Shown here: one piece after another, positions 47,801-59,488 of the stretch
Position numbering within the stretch: the stretch's first letter is position 1
Layout: each line of letters opens with the position of its first letter
NCBI GenBank assembly: GCA_036872755.1
Contig: JAVHNS010000006.1
Coordinates: forward strand, 1,550,001 to 1,614,000
Reading direction: 5' to 3'
Length of the DNA: 64,000 bases
Origin: Orbilia blumenaviensis
Lineage: Eukaryota > Ascomycota > Orbiliomycetes > Orbiliales > Orbiliaceae
Notes under the pieces: generated by a model
Told to the model about the DNA's origin: nothing
The model's input: the letters and a program-made list of their open reading frames with translations, nothing else
Database searches by the model: none
Program-made: the position numbers and the translations under genes

Positions 47801-48002
47801 CCGGCCGTCCCTCGGGCCATAACAGTGAGAATAAAGGTAGCCAGATGTTAGGAGGTAGGTCGGGTCGGAAGTATGTCAGCCAGGAGGATATATGGGATTT
47901 GTACTGAAATGGTAGATCGCTGGCGCTGGTGGGGTTGGAGGGGTTGTGGAGGGACTCGAGAGTGGATAAGAGGTCGCAGACGTGGGAGAAGAGGAACGGC
48001 AT
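44839..48002 (-). CDS. ATP-dependent DNA ligase paralogue (KYDG type)
   Basis: Five exons on the minus strand: 48002-47634, 47529-46950, 46888-46199, 46131-46064 and 45999-44839, for 955 residues. Introns are 104, 61, 67 and 64 nt. The start MPFLFSHVCDLLSTLE is preferred over an upstream in-frame GTG. Residues about 1-280 resemble the ligase N-terminal DNA-binding domain. Motif I is ERKYDGEY with the adenylated Lys at 313 (split by intron 2), then IYSKSGRDST (motif Ia region), LEAEFLVY (Glu 377), FFDCILLDD (motif III), EGFVMKP (491-497, motif IV) and WVKLKRDYI (513-517, motif V). The OB domain ends with TLRWPRVQKIH. The C-terminal 300 residues hold a Q7 run and a basic KRKRP stretch. A possible degenerate BRCT-like segment ends in VEVYSWRILEKM. 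It should seal nicks via an enzyme-AMP intermediate. It looks ligase-IV-like but is not the canonical LIG4 or LIG1. Confidence 0.88.
45532..45552 (-). repeat. CAG repeat coding for polyglutamine
   Basis: Six CAG plus one CAA in the ligase last exon, encoding seven Gln between the OB domain and the C-terminal region. It is a likely length-variable linker. Confidence 0.8.
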
Positions 48003-48930
48003 GGTTTTTCCTCGTTTCCCCTTCACTTATGTTTTTATACAGTGGAAATTCGGAGTCCTTGTTCTAGAGAGGGCGGGCTGTCCTATTATCGGAGCATCTG
48101 GGGTATTATATAAGTAAGTCTCTACGTGTCGTGCGAGCAATGGATTTTCGTGTTCAGGAAGTTCTAGATACGCCTTGCGAGTTAGCAAATGCAAATGAGC
48201 AATACCACAATCTTCAGCCCGAAAAGGAGATCGAGATCGAACAAATCAAGATACTCTCGCTTCCAAACAAAACAGGGATCAAAAGCGAGATAGATGCGAG
48301 GGGTGTAAGACTCATTGTAAGCGATGCTTTTGGTCTTTTGGCGGGGACTTTTCTATTTGACTTTTTGGCGAAGCCGAGGGCGTTGAATCGAATCACGAAG
48401 TCATGCGGGTCCCGTTGAAGGGTCAGGGGTCCGCATCCAATCTCCAGCGACGCGCGCCAAGACAGCCTCATTTTAGCTCGTATACTTGTGAACAGGGTAC
48501 AAAACTGCAACAGCAACGCAGCTATGCATACCGGCTGCAAGGTGTCCTGTGACTAAGCATTTCAGCCTCAGCAACCTACAACTATCGATATGGCATCATA
48601 GGTACCAAATTTTTAGTCTAAGCAGCTGTACACTCGCTTAATGAGAAGAAAATTGGTCAAGTCGTCCGTGTTAGTAATCAGTTATGCTAATTAGAAGAAT
48701 GGTATTTCCATAACTCTACATGATCTGAGTACGCACTCTAGAGAGTTACTATATAATGTAAGCTATAACTTAGTATACATTTCATAGTTATTGCAGTGAA
48801 GTGCCGGTGAAATTTTAAAATACTATATAAACAACCGTCAATTTTTCGATGCAGCTTGTAGTAGTTCCATAGATATCATTACATTTTCAATCCCTGTAGC
48901 CCCATGCCAGCTGTCGATGATACCTTATAA
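48003..48930. other. Intergenic region between ligase and the giant gene
   Basis: Contains the ligase promoter and the 3' flank of the giant gene. An open frame from the ATG at 48140 to 48418 (about 92 codons) has no recognisable content and is not called. Confidence 0.5.
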
Positions 48931-51900
48931 CTAACAACCTCCAACATTGATATTATTGTTGACCTTGGAGTTCATAATCGAGACGAACGCATTAATGAAA
49001 GCAGTTAAATCGCTAGTAAAGTTCAGAATAGTGCCTGCAGTCATCGAATACGGATCGGTGAACGCATCGGCAATAAACCCACCCGCACTGCCTGATATGT
49101 CACTAACCCAGTTCAAAACACTGCTATCAGATCCAATATCGATGACAATGGCAAGAACGAGGACCACCGCATTCACCACCGCTCTTCCCATACGTCCCAG
49201 TTCTCGCCAACATTGTCCGCCGGTCGAGATAAGCCAAGCGACCCATCGCAGAAGATATGCCCAAATAGGCTCGCCGTCTCTTATGGGAAGTGATAGGAAC
49301 GCCTTGGTAGCTCCAGCGCCCTGAATCATCACACTCAGATCTTTAGCAATTCCACCATCTGACCTCCCCATTGCTACGTCCCCGAAGTTTGCTACTGAGC
49401 CCGCTACGGGTCCGAGTACATTTGCGAAGTAAGACCACGCCTTTAGTATTTCTTCGCCAATATTCCTCCCCATTGGAGCAACGCTAGCGCTATCTTCTAA
49501 CTTCTCAGACGCTAAATCGCTGGCGAATTCTGCCTTCTTATCTTGTTTGAAGCTGTTTTTGATAGCTTCTTCCAATTTTTCAGGGAAATCGGGTGCGTCG
49601 AAGCCCTGATTCAGTTTGTCTGGGGTAGGTTTCCCAAGGATAGTGCAAATGGTCGTTGTCGGTAGAGCGATCAATAGAGAAATAGCGTTGATGGCTGTAA
49701 GTTCCTCCTGCCCACCAAAGAGCCCGGTGATGAAATCCCAGAGTGCTTGCAAAACAGGGATATCTAATGGACTGACTAGCGTATCAATAGTGAACGATAT
49801 GATCGTTTGGAAGAATTTCATAAATCCGTCAACGATCGTGGCAATTACATCGATAATTCCGTCAGCGATGTCTGCAACAAGGACACGTAGTTGGTCTACC
49901 GAGCCGCTGGTAAAGAGATTGACCAGATCCTCTACATCTCTATTCAGCGACTTTACAATAGTATTGAATGCAGGTTCCAAGACTTCTTCGTAGAATGAGG
50001 TCATAAGATCGTTGGCAGCAAGTTTTTTGTGGTCATTGCTGGCTTGTAATTGGGTTGCCGACCGATTCGAAATACCAGCGTTCTGCAGAAGATTAAAAGC
50101 GTAGCTTCCTTGGGGTGACATAAAAACATCTTGAGCGGCTCCAGTTTCAGCTGTCTTCATTGATTGAAGAGAACGAGACTTCACAGACTCTGGGAGTATC
50201 CCTTCCCGTATTTTGACATTGAGGTCGTCGAAGAGCCCGTGAACTTCCTGACGGCCGATGTCGATATACTTTGAAACTACCTTCCCTCCATGTGTCATTA
50301 AATCTATAATTTGATTAGAGATATTTATTAGCAACTTTCGCCAACTATATCAATTATGATAAAAGATAAATTAGATCTTAAGGATATACGTACTCGACAT
50401 TGCGCCGGAAAGAACCTTATGCGTCGCCCAGACTTTATCCCAACCGATTAAGTGTCCAAACCACGCTAGAATCTAAATTAGGGCCGTATCGATCGCAATG
50501 TCAGTGACTCTGAATTTTCTGGAAAAATTAGGGTGCTACTTATGTGGAAAGTCAATCACCTTGCTAAGATCAATCCCAATCAACTTCAACACCCAATTGA
50601 TCGCCTTAAAGACTTTGCCCACAGTGTCTAGCAGTATGCGCAGACCCTTCCCAGCTATGGTCAAAATGAAGCTTAGACCCTCCCCAGCTTTCTGGATGAC
50701 GAAGGAAATGCCATCCTTAAGGTACACAATACCCTTCTTGATGTATGAGATGGCGGAATTAGCAAAATTCTCAAGGAAATGCCACACATCACCTGCGAAC
50801 TTGGTTAGGTCATCGATTATACCCTGGACCGTGATTTCCCCGACATAAAGGGAAGCCTCGTTATCAGTTTTATTGACCCATTCGCCATTCTCGGTACTCA
50901 TGCAGACCAAGGGGCCATCTGGTATGTGCGAAATATTAAACTTTCTATCAAATGTGTGCTTGGCCTGGAATCCATCTGCTTCAGCATAAACCGCGCCCGC
51001 GGCGCCCTCGACCGAAACAAATATATTATTTGATGCGATGGGCGGAAATTGGGATCCGACTGAATCACCTAGGGAGCTGATATTCGCGGCAATGCTGTCT
51101 GTTAAGTCTTTGTTTAGACTCTGGTCCAGGACGGGCTTGCCATCTTGTGTCCGAGCGGATCTAAGGTCGTTGCCATCTTTCACTTTCCGGAGGTAGTGCT
51201 GTATCTTTCCATTTGGATAAATGTTGATTGTCTCGGAAAAGGAATCTGACTGGATATGAAGAACCGGGGGAGAAGAATCGTTTGCTGGTCCTATGATAGT
51301 GATTTTACCAAAAGGATCTGTGGTAACGATTGCTGGTGTATCAATATCAAGTGAATACATGAGTCCGTTGATTATGCAGTATTGCCATTCACTCGAAGTG
51401 ATCTTGGCTTCAAAGTTTGAAAGTGGAATACCATCTGATACAACTTGTATATGAGATGTGTAACTTCGCTGATCTACTACAAACGATTTCCCTTTGACTG
51501 ATGCTTTTTTGCTGTACCAGTTTGTTGAATTTGGGTCTTGCCAGTAGTGCGCAATTGAGGCATCCTGGTTAACTGTGAAAACTTCGTTTGTATCGGTTAC
51601 AGCGTTCCTAACGGCACAAACGTGTAGTGCATTGGTTGCGAATTTGAATGGAGGATTCCACCGGACTTGACCATTGGCAGTATCTGATCTGCGTCCGTAT
51701 ATATAGTATAGATAATTTGGGCTTGCAGTTACCCATAAGGATATACTGTCAGCCGTTGATGTGACCGATATTTCGTGTGCATCTTTGATATCTGCTGTGA
51801 CTTGCTCCATAAGACTTGCTTTCCCACCTGGGATACGGTACACACCAGTAGGCGCAGATACGTATAGATCAGAGGTTGTAAGTTTTCCATGAGCTTGGCC

Positions 51901-54763
51901 TGTAGATACAGCAATACTGTTATAGGTGAGATTTCGGTAGTCTTCTGGGATGTCGGTATTGCCAGGGCTATAGTCGAATGCTAGGGAAGAACCATTTTCA
52001 GTCGCAACGGTAAGAGCCACAAGAGACTTCGTTTCGCCGATTTCGTAAAGAAAGTAATTTGCACGCCTGCCAAACGCAAAGCCGGTCTTTAGGCCTATCA
52101 AATGATTCTGGTCGGGATTTACGTTCTCGGGAAGCTCCATTTGCTGGACTTCAGTGGCTTCCGCCTGGAGTTGGTAGAAGAATCGTCGCTTTTTAAGACG
52201 TCCGGAGATAGTGAGAATAGGCCTATGAGAATCATCTGAAGTTCCCAGGGAAAGATTCTCCACCGTAAAAGCACTGTCAACACCCTTGACAACAAAGGCC
52301 TTCTCTAGCACTTTTTTGAGATCGGCCTCAGTCACGGCGTTGGCTACTCGATCCACAAACAATATGTCGGTTGTGCCATCGCTACCTTCTGACAAGGCTA
52401 AAGCCAAGCTAATCTGACCTTTGGTATCTTGGGAGACAGCGAGAGCTCGAGCAAGGGCTTTCTCGTATTTTGGTGTGCCGTCAAGAAGATCAACTACTGT
52501 AAACCCGCTTGCGGTAGAACCTGAGGTACTAAGGATAGTCCTAGGCTTCTGATCAGGACCAATGGTGAAAAGCATGGTCCCACCAGCAGCGTTTTGAACA
52601 GCATACATTTCAGCAGTACCAGATACTAAAAGAGAGAAATTAGTACTTAAGCTTAGGAGTCCATAATTTAGGATTGATTCTGGGCTTACCAGGCATTGCC
52701 TCTGTCACTGCGGTCATGAGCTCACACGACACTGAAACATCACACTGCTTGTTCTTGTCTGGCAAGGAAAGTTTGATCTTGTCGATTAAAGGTGCAGACA
52801 AATTTTGCGATTGCAGACTTTCCACAGGCTCAGTGACTGCAGGAGCTTGTTCGGGTCCAGGTGGCATTATTGCGCCAGCCTTCAATTTCGCAATTCGTGA
52901 GTGCGGCGTGTCAATAAAATCGAAACGTTCATCTGCAGCGAATAGAGAACTGGTTTGATCTGGTATAAACCCATACGTATCGTTCTCGAACCCATATGTT
53001 TCGGTCTTATACGTGAGCTGCAGAGAAATATCGCCTAGGGGATCCATAGCGGCGTTCTGTGAAAACAACCTAGTCAACAACTTGGTGTGATGATAAAGAT
53101 TAAAATAGACTGAACCAGCATACCTTGAAGAAGAAGACCTGCCCGGCCGGAAGCATAAAGCTCCCATTGATAGAGGAGCTCAAGTTCTGCAGACAGGTCA
53201 CAGGGTTCGGAGCAGCCCCCACCTGCGGTGTTAGTAGTTCCGAAAAAAGTTTTATGAAGAAGCCTTGACCGAGACCAAGTGTAAGGGCTTCTAGAATTGC
53301 CCCTATAATCTTTCCAATAACATCCCAGACTTTGGCGCATGTATTCATATCTGAGTTGCTGCCATTATCGTCGATCTTCGCAACTGGGGGTGATATTGTG
53401 ACTATTGGTTTACCCTTCGAGTCTTTTTGTGCGGCTATCTTGATGCTCGAAGACCAATCGACGTAGCCAGTTGCCCATGCAACCGCAGTACAAAGTTGCT
53501 CTCGAGTAACAGTCTTCTTTGCGAATATATGACCTTTGAAATCCAAACTAATCCCCTCAGATGTTGTGTTCCAGCTCACAGTAAAAGAGTTTTGGTATTG
53601 ATTACTCCCACTCGTAACATCTGAGATTTTATAAGTTCTTGAATATCCATTCGAGGAACTGGCAGATGCAAAGGCAGGCGGTTGGCTGATATCCAAGCCC
53701 GCACCCTTCAGGTTGTTGTACGATGACCGAGAGTAGCTCTCATAGAAGGGCTTGAGAAGAAGCGTCTCGAGCAGGCAGTGGCTCGAGTAAATCATTTTGC
53801 CGTTGCACTTTTCTGTAAATTCAATCCAATTCTCATCGAAAATACCTGGGGTTGGGTGAATGCCATGTGATAATTTGCCTTGGCCTCCTTGCGTGTTCAA
53901 AATGAAGTTAATATTGCTCATGTTTGGCACTTTGGGATCTTTGTAGAGGGCAAAGGTTTGGCCGATAGGTTTCAAAGACAATGGTACGTCTTGGTCTGGG
54001 TTAGGGGTATCTTTGTCTTTGGTAATAGTATACCCGAGTATATAAGGGTTTGTCTTTGGGTCGTCCTTCATTCCCTTCAGAAAGTTGGTCATGAAGCTGA
54101 CAAAGGCGGTTAGTATCTCAGGCGGGTTATCACCAACGGACGTTTCTTCAGGATCGAATCGTGCAAGCTCTGTTGAGGTAAAATCCGCAAAAAGATGCGA
54201 AATTTTGAAATCATTGCTGGTAAACTGATTCAGACGCTCCACTACAATAGGTGGAATAGGCTTTCCGCCATTCAAGGCATCGGTGCTAAGGCCAGCAAAG
54301 TTAAGTTCGACTGCGATACCATACTTCCAGCCCTTTACATCGAGGGGCACAAGGTCAAGGTTTATTGGATCCTTGAACCACGCGGTGCCGGACTTCATGT
54401 TCAACAGAAGGCATGCAAGTGTTCCTGATCTGGGAATGGTGATTGAGGGAAAGTATTCAACGTTAATTACTGGGTTTTTCGGCGTCTTTCCGTCATCCGT
54501 CTTGGGTACTTTATCCCAGGTATCATAGAAAACTGGAGTGTAAGTGAATCCACTCTTCCGTTCAAGGCCCATGATGAGACTACACATAAGACCGCGTCAG
54601 CTTTCTGTATAAATAAACTTGCTTGGAAGTTGTTTTTCTATCACCTAGTTTTAATAGTTCCAAGGTCTGCTAAGTAAGCCAACTGCTCATTGATGGTGCC
54701 TTCTGTCACGGCGACAACCATGTCGTATCCGAAGATAGGAGAAAAGATATCCGTATTCTTCAT
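48931..54763 (-). CDS. Giant multidomain protein (about 1834 residues), effector-like, function unknown
   Basis: Six exons on the minus strand: 54763-54645, 54579-53124, 53056-52690, 52625-50560, 50472-50390 and 50344-48931. All phases close, giving about 1834 residues. Introns are 45-87 nt. There is no signal peptide. Residues 1-40 contain FGYDMVVAVTEGTINEQL, reminiscent of P47/TULIP-type proteins. The first domain runs to about residue 560 and ends near FMLPAGQVFFFK and DISLQLTYK. Residues about 654-1023 are beta-rich with a propeller-like HYWQDP repeat. Residues about 1033-1103 look Ig-like (VTTDPFGKITII). From about 1240 to the end it is helical with long hydrophobic stretches, including GWDKVWATHKV at about 1346-1356, IIDVIATIVDGF and AVVNAVVLVLAIVIDI. 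I recall similar C-terminal segments in large uncharacterised bacterial proteins. Domain assignments are tentative. A membrane-binding or toxin-like role is only a hypothesis. Confidence 0.75.
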
Positions 54764-57622
54764 CTTGGAGTTTAGGGTAGCCGAAATGAAATAAGAGGTA
54801 TCAATTCAAAGTATATGAAATATACCAAAAGTTTGTAACAAAGAATTTGAAGAAGAAGCCTAGAGCTATTTCGTAGTTTAGAAGCCTGAAGTTTCTTGTT
54901 CATGTAGTCAATTTCAAGTGGAATGTGCCGTATTTATACCCAAGGACACCACTTCTAATGCTCTTTCAAGGAGCAATTCAGCATGTTGCGAGCAGAAATG
55001 GGGTACTGATACAAGTTTTGATGTAAGACCCTAGACGTGAGGCAATTGGCGAGAAGACCGTAGGTTTTGATTGGGGGTACCGCTGATCCCATCAACCCGG
55101 GACCCATTTCGAACCAATGGCATATCCATGTCGGCAGTCTGTAGGAGGTTGGATACCTTGATGGTTGGTATTTACAAGTAGTATCCCCTTGTTATGCATA
55201 TTGCCCTCCTTATTATTGTTTATACACTAACCGTAGATTGCATAGCGTGAGGATATGAAAGATTACGCTGCATTGAAGTGATATCGGTATACCGCTTCTG
55301 TACTGACTGATTCGATAAGTTCAGATATAGTGGATATCGAGATGTGCAGTTGGTCGGAGTCGGAAAACATAGCATCTGCAATACATACATATATACCCCG
55401 TCAGTGCGTTCGAGGATCTACATAATATCGCTGTTTCGATCCCGAAGACGCATTGGGTTCGACCAGGGCGTACTTTTCACCTCTATCCCGAATGTGCTCA
55501 TGATCATATGGTCTATGGATTGAGTTAAAGGCAACTAGTCATGCTCATAGAAGCAGTTCATCAATTACCAAGAACTTTAGATACATCGCTAGAAATTGCA
55601 ATTAATTGCGTGACTGGCATTTTATGAATACCATACTATAAGATACCCGAATTCGACTGTGCATATGTGAAGAGGGCATACACCTACCTCAAAGGGTAGG
55701 TATATACGCATATCTTCAAGTACTAGGAGATTTTATCCCCGGCTAGCCTAGCGGGACGGGACGAGCGACGAGCGGGGTATATCTACCCTATGTTACGTCA
55801 TCGCGGTATTCTTTAGATTTGCGGCCATCTAGATCGCATTTAAACTCGGGTAGCGGAATTAAGTGGGCCCGTGGGAGACATATAGCTTGCAACTTGTAGC
55901 GGCTGGTTAGCTGAATTCCAAGTAAATACGGCTGCGTCCCGAAGCTAGAAGCCAGTTAACTGACTAGATCGTCAACCTGCCGATCTACCTAGCCAATTGT
56001 ATACATCTAACGGGCGCAACCGCACAAATAGAATTCATTGCGGGAATTAAATCCTTGGCCCATGTACTGCAGAATAACTAGGCCTTCTATACTCAATTGT
56101 TGCATATTGAGCCATTGCGTGTTGATCCCCCGCACGCTAACGCTCTTCAGAATAGCTCAGTTGGGAAAAACAAGACTAAAGAAAACGGATTTAGTGAGAA
56201 GAGATGCTCATTGGTTATGGGGATGCATTGCATGTTCACCAACATTCTAGCTGCGCATGGCACGGCACGATGCATGAGAAATCGCGACTGGTCATGGCAA
56301 TGTGCATATATGCATGGGCTGTATTCGCGGATCAGAGCTGAAGAGGATCATAACTTGCTCAGGGATACTACTATTCAAATTCAAACTCAAATCCGAGGCA
56401 TTCAATGCATTCTAAAAATCCAATGTCTCCTTAGATCGATATATACAGAGACAATACTAGGCAGAAGAAATGGCGGAGACCCCGACGGCAGGTGAGCCCA
56501 TGAGATTTATGATGTGACGGAATTGTGATTGATGATTGATGCGCAAAACCGCCGCGCAATCTTCAAGTCGAATTCAATTATAGTTCGGGTTGGACCCACA
56601 CTGGACTAATCAAGAAATCACGGTTGGTCCTCGTCTAACTGTAAGTTATAAAATTTTACTACCATTGTGGTAGAATTTAATAGTGGAGCCTAGACGTCTG
56701 CGAAGTAATCTTCGAATCGAATCTTCGAAGCTTCGTAAATCTAATATTGCAATGAACTAGCCGGCAAGTACGGCATTCTTTGGCAGTAGCGACATGCCGT
56801 CTCTTAGAAGGTCGGTATTTTAGATAAGGACCGTTAGGTTTGGCCTGCCTACATAATCATAGTCATCATGACCAATTTCTGATCTGGGTAAGCAGATGTA
56901 AAATAAAAGAGCTTCCGTAAGCTTATTCTAGTATTTCTCTGATAGTATCGCAGAATGCAGATGACAATATTTTTGGGCATGCAGATCATATAACAGTCGT
57001 GGTCAACAGCGTCTGGGACCGAGACTAATAACAGTCCAATTGCACCATGGATGATATTTGCTTCGTGTTAGTCTCGACTCTGAGCCCATCTCGGCTTGAA
57101 TCCTCGAGCCGGCGTCTTTGAGACCTCGAATTTAGCGCCGTGAAAGTCCCCTACGGCTTTGATAACAACTGGGATGGGGATCATTTTTGTCGTTAAGGCT
57201 ACCGGGGTACTGTTTACTGAACAATCGAGGGCTCGTGGCGGCTGGACTGGACGCGGACGGTTAACATTTGAATTACATACAATTCGGATCATCTAGTTTC
57301 AGTCACAATCTCAATCTAGCAGTTGATTTTTTACTTCACAGTCGAAGCCCCAAGCTAATAAACGAAAAAGGTATAGGCTTTTGGATTGTTTGATCTATGT
57401 GATCAAGCTGAATTCGCCGAGTTGCTTGTTGCAATTTATGGCAATGCATCTGCGTGCGCCGCCGCCTAATCAGTAGCTAACCTCAAACAGCGGCCTACAG
57501 CAAAGGGGGACTTGATTGGTTTATAAATATATAGTAAACCCATTGCATGCAAATTGCAATATCAAATCTTAGTCTCGTAGTATATCAAATCTATAGTTTA
57601 CGAAATCCAATGCAATATATCA
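54764..57622. other. 2.9 kb gene-free region upstream of the giant gene
   Basis: Promoter of the giant gene, then AT-rich DNA. At 56699-56735 the words TCTTCGAA and CGAAGCTTCG cluster. A stretch at about 56037-56105 resembles a decayed tRNA on the minus strand, but I could not fold it. Open frames at 56038-56495 and 57068-57292 lack support. Confidence 0.5.
54931..54938 (-). promoter_or_regulatory. TATA box of the giant gene
   Basis: The minus strand reads TATAAATA 168 nt upstream of the start codon. It is the best TATA match in this promoter, suggesting a regulated rather than a housekeeping promoter. Confidence 0.55.
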
Positions 57623-58738
57623 TCATCTATTCCCCGATCTTCTCACATAAACCACCAAATTATTGAAGACACCGCCACCACCCCACTCATCAGCCTCAGG
57701 CCAGTCTAGTTTCACGTACCCCTCCTCCTTCATCACGTTCGCCGCCTCTTTCAGCAGTCCATCCACTTCACTACCACTCATTGCTCTATCTTCATACATA
57801 TCAAACCCGTTTCCAATCCACACTTTGGGTTTATACATGAAATATTTATGGTTCAGCCATACTGAGGCGTGGGGCATGTAAACCACTGCGTTTTCGTACC
57901 AGTTAACATCCCATTTTTCTTGGTTTGAGGAATCTGTGGGTATTGAACTGGCGGGAATGGTGTTTATATTGTATGTTGAGAGGAGGTGGATGTCGAGAGG
58001 CGTATAAACTGGGTCGTATGATATGATATTTAGATTTATATCATTCTTTCCTTCTACTTCTTCCTTCCCTCCTTCTTCCTTCCCCTCTTCCTTCCCCCCT
58101 TCTCCCCCTTCCTCCCCCCCTTCTTCTTGACCTCCTCCTCCTCCTTCCCCTCCCTCTTTTTCTCCGTTCTGCTGTTCAGTATTTTCAGCAGGAAGTGGTT
58201 GTGATGAAGATGAACTTGATTCTTTCAGAACCTCGATTATGGATAAAATGGCAGCAAGTTGGTATCCCGGCGCAGACTTGAAAGTTTCAGACAAAGATCC
58301 AAGAGCCAGAATAAGAACGTTTTTGATACCATTCATATTCTCACTATCACCATCTCCATCCTTCTCTCCAGGAATAACCCCAAACTCCCGCCTCGCCATA
58401 TCCCTCACCTTCGCACAGCACTCCGAACTCTCAAACCCCACAATCTGCTTCTCAACCCTCGTGCGAACTTTCACCAACTCCTCCTGGTCTATCTTCTCCT
58501 TTTTTCCGTTTTTTGTACTACCATTGTCATCGCGAACCTCTAAATCGGACTTATGCGCTAAAAGCGCCGAAAGCGGTCCGTTCGGGATTACCCCTCCCTC
58601 TCCCTCCTGTTTCTGATCCCCCTTCTTCTTCTTCTTCTTCTTTCCATCTTTATTCTTACTCTTTCGAGAATTAGAGTTGGAAATGGTGGTCCATCCGTCG
58701 TCTGTCGTGACTCTTGAATGCCGTTGACGGGCGCTCAT
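57623..58738 (-). CDS. SRR1-domain protein with acidic/glycine-rich insertion
   Basis: Single exon of 371 residues. The N-terminal 50 residues are polar with a K8-type lysine run. The SRR1-like domain is recognised by KNVLILALGSLSE at about residues 139-151, a YQLAAILSIIEVL helix, and ISYDPVYTPLDIHLL, with YMPHASVWLNHKYF towards the end. Between these, residues 192-230 are a Glu/Gly-rich insertion that does not belong to the domain. SRR1 family members (Arabidopsis SRR1, yeast Ber1) are linked to circadian or microtubule phenotypes, and their biochemistry is unsettled. The protein is probably cytosolic or nuclear. Confidence 0.85.
   Translation of the reverse strand: MSARQRHSRVTTDDGWTTISNSNSRKSKNKDGKKKKKKKGDQKQEGEGGVIPNGPLSALLAHKSDLEVRDDNGSTKNGKKEKIDQEELVKVRTRVEKQIVGFESSECCAKVRDMARREFGVIPGEKDGDGDSENMNGIKNVLILALGSLSETFKSAPGYQLAAILSIIEVLKESSSSSSQPLPAENTEQQNGEKEGGEGGGGGQEEGGEEGGEGGKEEGKEEGGKEEVEGKNDINLNIISYDPVYTPLDIHLLSTYNINTIPASSIPTDSSNQEKWDVNWYENAVVYMPHASVWLNHKYFMYKPKVWIGNGFDMYEDRAMSGSEVDGLLKEAANVMKEEGYVKLDWPEADEWGGGGVFNNLVVYVRRSGNR
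58049..58165 (-). repeat. Low-complexity GAG/GGA/GGG tract coding the Glu/Gly insertion
   Basis: In the coding sense this is an almost pure purine run, seen on the + strand as CCTTCC/CTTCTTCC words. It encodes the Glu/Gly-rich insertion inside the SRR1 domain and probably varies in length between strains. Confidence 0.85.
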
Positions 58739-59485
58739 GGGGAAGTGGGTCGAGTCTCCTGGACTCTGAGGTTTTCTTCCAAGCTTCCCTTTTTTTTCCC
58801 GTCCGTTTTCTTAAATTTTTCTTTTTTTGGTTTGATGGCTATGGATGTGACATACCACCGAAGCAGGAAGCTTTTGCGATGGTAAAACAAAGCTTAGCAA
58901 AAAGAAATATGAGAGGACTTCTGAAACTCGAGGGGTTGAGGAATTTATATGTCTAGGGAAGGTCGAAAAGGTCGAAAGAAAGCGAAGGTTGTGTGTGTTT
59001 TTATGAAAGAGTAAGACAACAACGCAAATGCAGGCGTTGGAAAATTCTTTTGCTTCTTCCTTTTTTTCGATGGCTTCCTTTTCTTCTTCTTGACAGGTAG
59101 GAATAGGTAGGAATAGGATTAATTGAGTATAGCCCCATAAAAAACTTTCAAAGTAGAGTTAGTAGTATTAGAAAACTTGATCTAGTTACCTGGAATAAAC
59201 AACTTCCTAGCGAGCTCAATAGACGAGACACATTTTACCGTTTTTTTTTATATCCCAACCACGAACCGGTAATTATATTCGCTGTACAAGCATTTCCCCA
59301 GTCTTTTTTGGATCCTTAGAAACTCGGCTACCTTCGCATAGTTATAACGCGCCTTCCTAGGATCTTGGAAGTTGGATAGTTGTTCGCAGTGGTTTAATCT
59401 GGTAACTTTTATGAACATCCTATTTTATTAACTATGACAGCTTTGGCGGATTCATCTGGGTGAGAAGGGAAAAATTGCGAGTCTT

Positions 59486-59488
<3 letters not shown>

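Noticed and set aside
48140..48418. About 92-codon ATG frame between ligase and the giant gene
   Set aside because: No leader-like context, no recognisable content, and an equally long open frame exists on the other strand.
56032..56105. tRNA-like stretch on the minus strand
   Set aside because: A T-arm-like segment (GGATTTAATTC) is present, but I could not form an anticodon stem or matching acceptor arms.
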